A DNA stretch of 64,000 nucleotides, taken from contig JADJCA010000031.1 in assembly GCA_016703425.1 (NCBI GenBank), positions 1 to 64,000 of the forward strand. Direction: 5' to 3'. Shown piece after piece: positions 9,131 through 17,655 of the stretch (positions within the stretch are counted from its first letter, which is position 1; each line of letters begins with the position of its first letter). Position numbers and translations under genes: made by a program. This DNA is from Myxococcales bacterium. Its GTDB lineage: Bacteria > Myxococcota_A > Polyangia > Polyangiales > Polyangiaceae. The notes beneath the pieces were generated by a model, which was given only the letters and a program-made list of their open reading frames with translations, did no database searches and was not told the origin of the DNA.

Positions 9131-9491
9131 CTCACTCGAGACCGGGCGCCGCCGGCGACGGTCTACGACGGTCCACACGAAGTGCGGCCTGCGCGGCGGC
9201 CGCCCTCATGGATCAGCACTTCCACAGGGGAGAGCTGGCGGACGCGACGTTTCGGTGCCGCGCCCGTTTGCCAGGGGGGCGGAGGACGCCCCCGAAAGGG
9301 GGGGGCGTCGGGGGGGAATTCTCCGCGGCTGGCGCGCGACGGTGCACGCCGGCAGCCGTGAGAGGAGTTCCTTGCGCAGCTCACGAAGACTTTCTCGATG
9401 GTTCGACTTCGACCTCTTGCGACGCATCGCGCGACTGGTACGAGGCTTCGTCGCGAGGAACGACGAACCAATTCCTCCGCAGGGAGCGATC
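9131..9491. other. 361-base gap before the first peptide gene, with hairpin
   Basis: No convincing gene. It contains a strong G/C hairpin (9285-9309) and, close to 9492, an A/G-rich stretch with a Shine-Dalgarno-like AGGGAG. The last 30 bases resemble those in front of the second peptide gene, so the upstream signal was duplicated with the peptide. A separate promoter for the peptides is likely here but I cannot place its boxes. Confidence 0.5.
9285..9309 (+). promoter_or_regulatory. Hairpin upstream of the first precursor peptide
   Basis: GACGCCCCC (9285-9293) pairs perfectly with GGGGGCGTC (9301-9309) around a loop that starts GAAA. It lies between the JmjC gene and the peptide genes and has no U-run, so it may be an attenuator, an RNA-stability element or a dispersed repeat rather than a classic terminator. 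Confidence 0.6.
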
Positions 9492-9644
9492 ATGAAGAAG
9501 CAAGCGCAGCCGAAGAAGCCGAAGCAAGAGCAGAAGAAGGACAAGCGATCGGAGAAGCAAGTCGTTGTGCTTAGCGATCTCGAGTTGAAGCACGTCAGCG
9601 GCGGCCGAACCGCGGCCGCGTTCTGCACGACCCCCTGGGACTGA
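9492..9644 (+). CDS. RiPP-like precursor peptide A (double-glycine leader)
   Basis: A 50-residue peptide with ATG 9492 preceded by AGGGAG. The leader is Lys/Gln-rich (MKKQAQPKKPKQEQKKDKR), then VVVLSDLELKHVSGG with Gly37-Gly38, the spacing of bacteriocin/lanthipeptide-type cleavage leaders. The predicted core is RTAAAFCTTPWD, 12 residues. It is a clear paralogue of the peptide at 9899: the leaders differ at scattered positions while GGRT, AA, FCT and PWD are conserved. A perfect hairpin follows 24 bases after the stop. Too short to be caught by default gene length cut-offs; the duplication and conserved core make it very likely real. Confidence 0.85.
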   Translation: MKKQAQPKKPKQEQKKDKRSEKQVVVLSDLELKHVSGGRTAAAFCTTPWD

Positions 9645-9667
9645 GCAGACGACCCGCAGGCGCTCGC

Positions 9668-9689
9668 CCGTCCCCCGCAAGGGGGACGG
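9668..9689 (+). terminator. Perfect 9-bp hairpin with GCAA loop after peptide A
   Basis: CCGTCCCCC (9668-9676) pairs with GGGGGACGG (9681-9689) around the tetraloop GCAA. There is no T run after it, so Rho-independent termination is uncertain; it could stabilise the short peptide mRNA. Confidence 0.6.
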
Positions 9690-9898
9690 TGTGACTCTGT
9701 TGCGGGGCCGGAACACGCCCAGAAGAATGTGTCGGCACATGTGCTGGTGATCGTGTCGGGCTTCTGCCGTGCAAGGGTGTCGCTCGCGCAGGCATTCCGC
9801 GGGATTGGCCTGCAGAAACGAGCGATCGCCCGGCGGCATGAGAGCTGCAGCCATGCGGAGAGGAACAGAGAGTTCCGCCGCAGGGAGCGACAGCGACC

Positions 9899-10057
9899 AT
9901 GAAGAAGCAAGCGCAGCCGAAGAAGCCGACTCAAGAGAAGAAGAAGAAGGACCAGCGATCGGCGAAGCGGATTGTTGTCCTCAACGACCTCGAGTTGAAG
10001 GAGGTCAGCGGCGGACGAACCGTCGCGGCCATGTTCTGCACGTGCCCCTGGGACTGA
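9899..10057 (+). CDS. RiPP-like precursor peptide B (double-glycine leader)
   Basis: A 52-residue paralogue of the 9492 peptide. Lys-rich leader (MKKQAQPKKPTQEKKKKDQR), then IVVLNDLELKEVSGG with Gly38-Gly39, then core RTVAAMFCTCPWD (13 residues, with an extra Met and Cys in place of Thr relative to peptide A). The start is shown by identity with peptide A and by a GGGAG element shared upstream (CCGCAGGGAGCGA precedes both). Between the two genes lie 254 bases. The GMC oxidoreductase begins 61 bases downstream, after another hairpin. Confidence 0.85.
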   Translation: MKKQAQPKKPTQEKKKKDQRSAKRIVVLNDLELKEVSGGRTVAAMFCTCPWD

Positions 10058-10077
10058 GCCTCCCGAGCCGTCGGTCG

Positions 10078-10100
10078 CCGTCTCCCCGCAGGGGGGACGG
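10078..10100 (+). terminator. Hairpin after peptide B
   Basis: CCGTCTCCCC (10078-10087) pairs with a G-rich arm ending at 10100 (one T-G wobble), with a 3-base loop. It is related in sequence to the hairpin after peptide A, so the duplication unit covers the peptide gene and its 3' hairpin. Confidence 0.55.
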
Positions 10101-10118
10101 CAAGGCTAGAATGCCCCC

Positions 10119-11544
10119 GTGCCTTTGCCGGACGTAGACGTCATCATTGTCGGCGGTGGCTTCACGGGTCTCATCCTTGGGGAGCTGTTGTCGGTCGCCG
10201 GCCTTCGATGCCGAATCCTCGAAGCCGGGCCTGCGCTTCGGGCGACGCCTTCGCTTGTCGACGCTGCCTCGCTTCAGCAACACCCCGATCCTGCACGATG
10301 GGAGAGTCGCTTGGTGGGCGTCGGCGACGTTGCGGCCGGTTTGCCGGGTGCACGAACCCGCATCAGAGCCGTGGGAGGCCGTTCGCTAGTTTGGGGAGGC
10401 TGGTGCGAACGCTTCGACACAACTGCACTCGCCGACGCGCGGAAGGTTGGCGCGCCGTGGCCAGTCAGCGGCGAAGAGCTCCTGCCCTTTTATCGCAAGG
10501 TCGAGCGCCTCCTGACGGTCCGTAGTCAACGCGGCGGCTTCGAAGGACTCGCGACCAAGCTGGGCCTCAATGTTCAGCCACCGCGCATCGCTCGCGATGG
10601 TCAGCGCGTGCGGACGGCCCTCAGCCTACGGCGCGCTCGACGACACGTCGTCACGGAGGCCATCGTTCGCAGGGTCGTGTTTCGCGATTCGCGGGTTCGC
10701 GGAGTCGAGTATTGGAACCGTGCAGGGCGCCTGGATCAGGTCTGCGCGCCGGTCGTCGTGCTCTGCGCGTCGCCAGAAGAGACGATTCGGATTCTCCTGA
10801 CGGAGCCTCCTCCGCCGATCGCGGACCGCGCGCATTTGGTGGGACGCGGCTTGGTTGATCACATGATGCTCAGCTACGTGGCGGCAGCGCCAGGTCCCGC
10901 CAAGACCGGTTCCCCCGCACCGGCGGAAAGGCCGCGTTCATTCCGCGCTTCGTCAACACGAGCCGTGCAACCCGACGTCACTACATCGGTGGCTTCAGCT
11001 GGGGGTCCACGGCCCCATCGGCGCCTCGAGCCTTGGTGCGAATTGGTTGCCGATGCTTCGCATTGACAAGGACCGCGCGCACGAGGCGACCGCTTACATC
11101 GTGAGCGCCATGGGAGACGCGCTCCCCCACACAAGCCGGTTTATCGAGCTGCACGCGAGCGCGAGGGACACCTTGGGCCGACGCGTGCCCGTTATCCACC
11201 AGTTCACTAGCGAAAACGACCGTCTCATGATCGCCGACATGAAGGAGTCGGCACTGAGCGTCATCGACGCCATCACGCCGCACGGGAGCATCATCGTCCC
11301 CTTTCGCGATCCGATCCGGCACCGTGCGCTGTTCCACGAGGCCGGTGGCTGCGCCATGGGAAACAACCCCAAGACCAGCGTTACCGACGCCATGGGCCGC
11401 GTCCGGGGCACCCAGGGCTTGTACGTCGCCGACGCATCGGTCCTTCCAACGGGCGGAGATCGCCATCCAACGCTGACCCTCTTGGCGCTGGCGGCACGGG
11501 CCGCAGACAACATTGCCCGAGCCTCCAAAGCGGGCCTCCGGTAG
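10119..11544 (+). pseudogene. GMC-type FAD oxidoreductase, interrupted by two frameshifts
   Basis: A glucose-methanol-choline oxidoreductase of about 475 residues if repaired. The GTG at 10119 starts DVIIVGGGFTGLILGE, the FAD-binding Rossmann motif; RAVGGRSLVWGGW is the second flavin motif. At about 10910 the reading moves by one base at a run of five C; the next frame reads GGKAAFIPRFVN up to HYIGGFSWG. At about 11000 it moves again at a run of five G, and the last frame gives the GMC C-terminal domain, with FHEAGGCAMG, GLYVADASVLPT and HPTLTLLALAARAAD. Both shifts are single-base losses in homopolymers, so sequencing error is plausible. In context it could oxidise the peptide core or a cofactor. 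Fragments as sequenced: 10119-11066 and 11047-11544. Confidence 0.8.
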
Positions 11545-11549
11545 CTCCG

Positions 11550-12710
11550 CTACTCCCCCTTGGTCGCCAAAATGCGCGCGAACGCCTCGCCGGCGGCGCG
11601 TGTCAGCTCATCGAGGTGACGCATCGCGAGCTCGGGCTTCTCCATCCCTTCGGCCAGCATCAGGACGAGCGGCCGGCCGCGCAAGCGCGCCGCCGTCACC
11701 GCGACCGAGTCCGAGACGGCGGGCAGGAGCGCCAAGAGCGGCACGTGCGCGGGCGCGGAGTAAATGGGACCGAAATACGTGCCGCCGGTGGCCACCGTCG
11801 CGAGCATGCTTGGCTCGTCGAGCGGCACCCGAAGGTCACGAATGGCGGCCTCGTCGCCCATCGTCGGCGTGCACAGGAGGCCACCGAAACCGTCCCTCCG
11901 GACGGCGAACAGGATGACGCGCCTGGCGTGCTCCATGGCGCCTTCCAAGAGCAGCCGCAAGATCTCGTTTCGGTCCGTGGCCGTCCGCATGGCGATGGCG
12001 GCGGGGCTCTCGACGGAGCGCGGCACGCGACTGTACGGGGAACGAAGCTCAAGCACCGGCTCTCCGTCGCTCATGCGACGCACCAACGGGATCGGCATCG
12101 ACGGTTCTTGCGAGCGGCGCACGAGGGGAATGGCCGACGCGTCAGCGCCGCTCGCCGAGAGCGGCACGGCGCTCGGCGGCGCCGGTGGGCGCGCTGCGCC
12201 GCGTTCGCTTGGCGGCAGCACGATGCCTTCGGGAGCGCGCATGCTCACGAGCGTGCTCTCCATGAACGACTCCTCGGCCTTCGGCTTTGGCAGCGCAGAG
12301 ACGGCGGCGCTCATGTCCGATAGCGACGCCCGCACCGCGACAACCTCCGCGCCCAGGTGGAACGTGAGCTCGCCGAGCGCGTGTTCGTCGCGCGGGTCGG
12401 CGAGCGCGACGACGGCTTGCTTCTTCCCGCCGGGGCCCGTCGCCTTGCCAACGGGGAGAGCCAAGAGACGTGCGCAGAGCCCCGGCGGGAGCTTGGCCAG
12501 CCACGTCACGTCAGGCACCAACGTCTTCGCGACCGGCGCGTCGGCGCGCGCAAGCTCCTCCTCGAGGCGCTCGCGCGGCAGAAGGTTGAGCTCGAGGACC
12601 GCGTGCAAAAACGGCACGTTCTTGGTCGTCGACAAGAAGAGCGCCTGGGCCACGGAGGACCACGGCAGGACTTCCGTGAGGACGAGCGCGCGGGCGAGGG
12701 CGGTGGACAC
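11550..12710 (-). CDS. GspE N-terminal (MshEN-like) domain protein
   Basis: A 386-residue protein (GTG start). Residues 1-140 resemble the N-terminal domain of type II secretion/type IV pilus ATPases (MshEN fold, which can bind c-di-GMP): LGALL-like helices, then TWLAKLPPGLCARLLALPVG and AVVALADPRDEHALGEL. There is no Walker A/B ATPase domain. A Pro/Ser/Ala linker (about 150-245) leads to a C-terminal GAF-like domain (about 250-380, AMEHARRVILFAVRRDGF). This architecture recurs in myxobacteria as a regulatory protein; its partner is unknown. Convergent with the GMC gene, 5 bases apart, and divergent from the MopE-like gene. Confidence 0.65.
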   Translation of the reverse strand: MSTALARALVLTEVLPWSSVAQALFLSTTKNVPFLHAVLELNLLPRERLEEELARADAPVAKTLVPDVTWLAKLPPGLCARLLALPVGKATGPGGKKQAVVALADPRDEHALGELTFHLGAEVVAVRASLSDMSAAVSALPKPKAEESFMESTLVSMRAPEGIVLPPSERGAARPPAPPSAVPLSASGADASAIPLVRRSQEPSMPIPLVRRMSDGEPVLELRSPYSRVPRSVESPAAIAMRTATDRNEILRLLLEGAMEHARRVILFAVRRDGFGGLLCTPTMGDEAAIRDLRVPLDEPSMLATVATGGTYFGPIYSAPAHVPLLALLPAVSDSVAVTAARLRGRPLVLMLAEGMEKPELAMRHLDELTRAAGEAFARILATKGE

Positions 12711-12737
12711 CGGGCCCTAGGATAGTAGAGTCCTTTC

Positions 12738-14829
12738 GTGAGGCTGCGAAGGCGATTTTTCACGCTCCCCGAGCGGAGCGGCGTTGCGGGCCCTCGCGTC
12801 TTCGCCGCGCCGCGTCGCGCCGGCGCGGAACGGGGCGTCGCCATCGCCATCGCTTTGACGTGCAGCGCGAGCGTCGCGTGCGGCGACGGGACGAGCGCCG
12901 ACCCGTTCGTGCGCGCGCCAGCCTTGGCCGACGCCGCCGCGGACGCACCCGCCGACGCGCCGACGGGCGTGACCGACGCGGGAAAGCTCGACCCTTCGTT
13001 AGGCGGCCCGTGCATCGACGACGGCCAATGCAACGACAACATCGCCTGCACACTCGACGCCTGCGACAAGACGGTGCCGGTGGGCGGCGCCGAAGGCGGT
13101 GTAGGGCGGTGCCGCTTCACCGCCGACGACGCACAGTGCGCCGACGACGCCTTCTGCAACGGTCGGGAGCGCTGCCTCCTTGGCGTGGGCTGCCGTCCGG
13201 GCCCGCCCGAGACCTGTCAAGATCAAGACAGCTGCACCATCGACTCGTGCGACGAGGCGACCAAGAGCTGCAAGCACGCACCTCGCGACCTCGACGGCGA
13301 CGGCGATCCCGACGATCGTTGCTCCGCGAACCACGACTGCGACGATCAAGATCCCGATGTCGCGAGCACGCGCGGTGAGGTCTGCAGCAACGGACGCGAC
13401 GACGACTGCGACGGCCAAGTCGACGAGGTCGCTTGCGTGTCCCCGAAGGCCGACACCTGCGCCGCTGGTCTCGCCATTACCGCGCCGGGCACCTACGGCC
13501 TGACGCTCGCGGCGGCGGCCGCCGACTATTGGCGCGAGCGAGCTCGTCTGCCGCTCCGCCGACAGCGCCACGCGCGTTCGGGCCCGCAACCTTGCCCCCG
13601 GCACCTACGCGGTCGTCGTGAAGTCCGTCGTCGAAGCCGACGTCGAGCTCGCCGTCGACTTCTTGCCTGCCTCGGCGCCGCCGGCCAATGAGACCTGCGC
13701 CACCGCAGCGCCGCTAACCGTCGGCACAGCAGAGCTCGTCAGCTTCATCGACGCTGCAAAGGACGTCGCGAGCGCGTGCACGCTCGCCGCCGGAGAGCTC
13801 ACCTATTCGTTGTCGCTCGCGGCACCAGCCGACGTGAAGATCTTCACCAGCGTCCTCGCGGGCGCTGGCGTTCCCGTGGTTTCGCTCCTCAAGAGCGCGT
13901 GCGGCAGCGGCGACGAGGTACGTTGCAAGCAGGGCCTAGGCTTGCCGCTTTTCGCGCGAAACGTCGCCGCCGGCAACTACGTCGTCACCGTGGGCGCTTC
14001 GACGCCGATGGATCTCTCGGTGCTCGTGGTCGCGTCGGCGCCGACCATCGCCGGCCCTGGCGACAGTTGCGTCGCGGCGCCGAAGGCCGTGCACAACGCG
14101 GCGAACCTCTTCGACCTCGGCGATCGCGACGACGACATCGACGACAGTTGTTTCGAGCAATCGCCGGACTTGGCCTTCGACCTCGAGCTCACGGCGCCGA
14201 GCGACGTGCTCCTCGTCGGACGTTTTCCACCCGGCGACACGGGCTCCGTCTCCCTTGGGGACGCCACCTGCAGCAGCACGGGTCGCCTCGCGTGCGGCGT
14301 GTCCGACAGCCCCGTGCGCGTCAGCCGGCGCAACGTCGCCGCCGGCTCCCACGGCGTCGTGCTCGCCGACACCTACGGCCGCAAGGGCTCGCTCGACGCT
14401 TGGGTCCGGCCGACGACCCCACCGGTCGACGTGAACGCGTCAGACTCGTGCGGCGCCGGCCTGATCGTGGTTCCACCGAGCGGCGGCTACTTCTTCGGCA
14501 ACACCACGAGCGGGCTCCACGATTTCTCGAACGGATGCGATCAGGCCTTCGCGCCAGCTGCGCCCGATCAGATCCTTCGGCTCGATCTCACCAAGACCCA
14601 ACGCGTCATTCTCGACATGAGCGGCTCGACCTTCACGACCTTGCTCAACGTCCGCACGGGCGCCACCTGCCCCGGCGCCGAGGTGCCGGGCGCCTGCCAC
14701 GTGGGCTTCGGTGGCAACCGCAGCTTCCTCGATCGCAGCCTGCCAGCGGGTACCTATTGGATCGTCGTCGACGGATTCAACGGCGACGGCGGCAACTACG
14801 GCCTCGACATCCGCGTCGTCGACCCCTGA
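12738..14829 (+). pseudogene. MopE-like metal-binding-motif secreted protein, interrupted by a frameshift
   Basis: About 696 residues if repaired. An N-terminal secretion signal (about 35-55, with IALTCSASVAC) is followed by a Cys-rich region (DDGQCNDNIACTLDACD) and the MopE-type putative metal-binding repeat DGDGDPDDRCSANHDCDDQD, ending RDDDCDGQVDEVAC. The frame changes near 13525-13535: from there the other frame reads GASELVCRSADSATRV without a break into the part from 13618. The C-terminal half contains three or four pre-peptidase-like beta domains, each beginning near a D-S-C or E-T-C motif. The change equals one inserted base (for example the second T of TATT). Likely a surface or secreted protein. 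Fragments: 12738-13691 and 13618-14829. Confidence 0.75.
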
Positions 14830-14869
14830 GGCGGCGCCGCCCCTCGACGGTGGCGCGCCGAGGCGTGCG

Positions 14870-15403
14870 TCACTTGCCGTCGAAGGAGCGCTCGGCGACG
14901 GCCAAAGCGCGACAGCGCTCGGCCCCCTGCGGCTCGCACTCGACGACCGACTCGGCCTCGAAGTCCGCGTGGCCATCGGCGTCATCGTCGAGGCGCGCCA
15001 GCGCGCGCCCCCGGCTGGGCGTCAGGCGATGCCACTCGACCTCGACGTGCACCTGGCCGCGCGGGTGAAACGTCGCGCAAACAAACGCCTCCGCGGCGAA
15101 GCGTCGCTCGCTGGCGGCCTGGTCGAGCGACGCCCGACCGGAAGGCGGAACGGGGCCCGCGGAAGGCGGCAACACGCGACCCTCGCCGTGGTTCGTGCAT
15201 CGCGCCAAGCCCGCCGCCAGCTCGTACGCGCGCCCTCGCGCTTCGACGATGCGCGCGGCGCGCGTGAAGTTACCGCGCCCGTATTTCGCGAAGAGGACGA
15301 TGATCAAGACGCCGCCGGCGAGCGCGATGGGCAACCCCCACGCGATGAGGCGGCGTCCCGACATCGGCTTGGATCTCATGACGAGCGCCGAGATAGCGTC
15401 CAT
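14870..15403 (-). CDS. Single-pass membrane protein of unknown function
   Basis: A 177-residue protein with one transmembrane segment near the N-terminus (about 18-40, AWGLPIALAGGVLIIVLFAKY) followed by a basic, Ala/Arg-rich domain with three or four Cys. An internal ATG at 15379 (MRSKPMSG) is an alternative start. The layout is that of small pilin-like or anchored proteins common in myxobacteria, but no prepilin cleavage motif is seen. Confidence 0.6.
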   Translation of the reverse strand: MDAISALVMRSKPMSGRRLIAWGLPIALAGGVLIIVLFAKYGRGNFTRAARIVEARGRAYELAAGLARCTNHGEGRVLPPSAGPVPPSGRASLDQAASERRFAAEAFVCATFHPRGQVHVEVEWHRLTPSRGRALARLDDDADGHADFEAESVVECEPQGAERCRALAVAERSFDGK

Positions 15404-15496
15404 TGGGGGGCGCTGCTAGTGTCCGGCGCGTGCTCGCTCGCGCGGGAGCGCGGCACCAAGGCACGACCGCGGTCGGAGCGAAGGCAACGGACGAAC

Positions 15497-16003
15497 ATGG
15501 CATCCTCCAGCGAGCTGGCACCGCGGTCCGCCGCCGACTCGGTCACCGAGATGACCGAATACGTGCTTCCGCAACACGCGAACGCCCTCGGCTCCGTGTT
15601 CGGCGGTCAGATCATGGCTTGGGTCGACCTCTGCGCCGCCATTTGCGCGTCGAGGCACTCGGGCTGCACCGCCGTCACGGCCTTCGTCGACGATCTTGTC
15701 TTTCGCGCGCCCGTTCGCGTCGGCGAGGTCGTGCGGCTCCACGCCATCGTCACCGCGACCTTCCGCACCTCGATGGAGATCACCGTCACCGTCGAGGGCG
15801 AAGACGCGCGGACGAGGCGCCGGTGGCCTTGCGTGGAGGCACTCTTGACCTTCGTGGCCATCGACGACGCGCGCGCGCCAACGCCGGTCCCGCCGCTCAC
15901 CTTGGCCACGGAGCGCGAACGAAGGACGCAGGCCCAAGGCGAAGAGCGACGCCGTCAGCGCCTCGCGCGCGCCGCAGAAGCTCAGGCCGACAAGGGCCCG
16001 TAG
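15497..16003 (+). CDS. Acyl-CoA thioesterase, hotdog fold
   Basis: A 168-residue protein of the YciA/BFIT type. TEYVLPQHANALGSVFGGQI contains the characteristic Asn and the GG start of the long hotdog helix; MAWVDLCAAICASRHSG is the helix itself, and FRAPVRVGEVVRLHA the following strand. Such enzymes hydrolyse medium- to long-chain acyl-CoA. The ATG at 15497 is the only start next to the conserved region. The gene overlaps the end of the convergent glgA by 22 bases. The C-terminal tail (about 140-168) is charged and probably unstructured. Confidence 0.85.
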   Translation: MASSSELAPRSAADSVTEMTEYVLPQHANALGSVFGGQIMAWVDLCAAICASRHSGCTAVTAFVDDLVFRAPVRVGEVVRLHAIVTATFRTSMEITVTVEGEDARTRRRWPCVEALLTFVAIDDARAPTPVPPLTLATERERRTQAQGEERRRQRLARAAEAQADKGP

Positions 16004-17442
16004 AGCAGCTCTTGGTAGAGCGCGCCCGCGTGCGTCCATGAGTGATCACGGGTCATGGCGCGCTTCACCAGGGCCGGGAAGCCGAAGCTGTCGCGGTAGG
16101 CGCTGAGCCCCTCTTCGCAGGCCAAGAGCAGGTCGAGCGAGCCGGGACTCCGGGCCACGAAGCCGACGCCCGTATCCCTCACGGCGTCGTACGGTTCCAC
16201 GGTGTCGTGGAGGCCGCCGACGTCGGTGACGACGGGGATGGCGCCGTAGCGCATGGCGTAGAGCTGCGTGAGGCCACACGGCTCGAAGCGCGACGGCACC
16301 AGCATGAAATCGGCCGCGCCGTAGACGCGACGCGCGAACTTGTCGTCGAAGGCGAGCCGCGCCGCCACACGACCAGGGTACCGCGCCGCCACGTGGCGGA
16401 GGCCGTTCTCCAGGTCGTCGTCGCCGGTGCCCAAGAAGAAGACGCGCGCGCCCCGCGCCACGAGGGCCGGCACCACCGAGAGCGCGATGTCGATGCCCTT
16501 CTGGGCTGTGAGCCGCGAGACGCACGCGAAGAGCGGCGCCGCTGGGTTATCGAGGCCCACCTCCTGGAAGAAGGCGGCCTTGCTGGCGCGCTTCCCCTCC
16601 CCGGCGCTGTCCGCGTCGAACGTGTGCATCAGGGACGCGTCGGTGGCGGGGTTCCAGAGATCGATATCGATGCCGTTGGCGATGCCGACGAGCTTGCGCG
16701 CGCGCGCCCGCAAGAACGACGAGAGACCAAAGGCCATCGGCTCGCTGAGGATCTCGCGCGCGTAGGTCGGGCTGACGGTGCTGATGCGGTTGGCCACCGC
16801 GCACGCCCCCTTCAGCAAGTTGACGTTGCCCATCTGCTCCAGTGCCTCGCGATGAAAGAGCGCCCGCGGCAAGCCCAGGCGATCGAGGCTGCGGCCCGCG
16901 AGGACGCCCTGATACGCGAGATTGTGAATGCTCAAGATCGACGGCACGCGAGCCCACGCCTCGCCGAGGCGCGTTCGCGCATAGAGGATCGAGAGCGCCG
17001 CGTGCCAGTCGTGGGCATGCAGAACGTCGGCGGGCCCGCGCCACAGGCTGTTGGCGATCTCCAAGGCAGCGGCCGACATCACCGCGAAGCGAAGCTCGTT
17101 GTCGCCGAAGGTCCCGTGATCGTCGCCGTAGATGCCGCGGCGCGAGCCGAAGAGGTCGTCGTTCGCCACCATGAAGACGCGGACGCCTTGGACGTTGGCC
17201 TCGAGTACGCCCGAGCGCCTCACGTCGTGGGGGCCCCACCCGACGCGGGGAAAGATCGGATCGTCCCAGAAGCGCGCGCCGGCCGGCACGCGGGTCGTAC
17301 CGTAGAGCGGAGTGACGAGCGCCACGTCTTCTCCCCGGTGAACGAGGGCGCGGGAGAGGCCTAGCGAAACGTCGCCGAGGCCGCCGGTCCGCGCGAGCGT
17401 GTCGACCTCCGCGGACACCATCAGAATCTTTCGGCCGGCCAT
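15982..17442 (-). CDS. glgA: Glycogen synthase (ADP-glucose type), GT5 family
   Basis: A 486-residue GT-B glucosyltransferase elongating glycogen from ADP-glucose. The N-terminal nucleotide-sugar motif is LARTGGLGDVSLGL (residues 16-29), where the usual KxGGL Lys is Arg18. HAHDWHAAL, SIHNLAYQG, STVSPTYAREI, GIANGID and the C-terminal SRFEPCGLTQLYAMRYG are all present, as is GTGDDDLE. The length is normal. Convergent overlap with the thioesterase gene; no other glycogen gene is near. The Arg variant occurs in some family members to my knowledge, so activity is not excluded. Confidence 0.93.
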   Translation of the reverse strand: MAGRKILMVSAEVDTLARTGGLGDVSLGLSRALVHRGEDVALVTPLYGTTRVPAGARFWDDPIFPRVGWGPHDVRRSGVLEANVQGVRVFMVANDDLFGSRRGIYGDDHGTFGDNELRFAVMSAAALEIANSLWRGPADVLHAHDWHAALSILYARTRLGEAWARVPSILSIHNLAYQGVLAGRSLDRLGLPRALFHREALEQMGNVNLLKGACAVANRISTVSPTYAREILSEPMAFGLSSFLRARARKLVGIANGIDIDLWNPATDASLMHTFDADSAGEGKRASKAAFFQEVGLDNPAAPLFACVSRLTAQKGIDIALSVVPALVARGARVFFLGTGDDDLENGLRHVAARYPGRVAARLAFDDKFARRVYGAADFMLVPSRFEPCGLTQLYAMRYGAIPVVTDVGGLHDTVEPYDAVRDTGVGFVARSPGSLDLLLACEEGLSAYRDSFGFPALVKRAMTRDHSWTHAGALYQELLYGPLSA

Positions 17443-17655
17443 CGTTCCTCCGGCCTATAGCAGATCTGCCTCGCGCGTCGCACACGCACGCTCGAAAACT
17501 GCAAGGGGGAAATCCCGCGCGCTCCGGTGCGCACTTGGTGCGGGAGGCGTCCAGTCTCACTGCGCTCGTTTCCAGCACCGGCGCACGCAGCAGAAGAAAG
17601 CGAGCCGCGCGGACCGCACACTCTGTTTCAGCGCGGCGTTGCGGAGTAGATTTCC

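Noticed and set aside
9163..9471. Minus-strand frame with a LSPVEVLIHEGG motif
   Set aside because: It looks like a GG leader by chance; the frame is Arg/Pro-rich, lacks a ribosome-binding site and overlaps the hairpin region.
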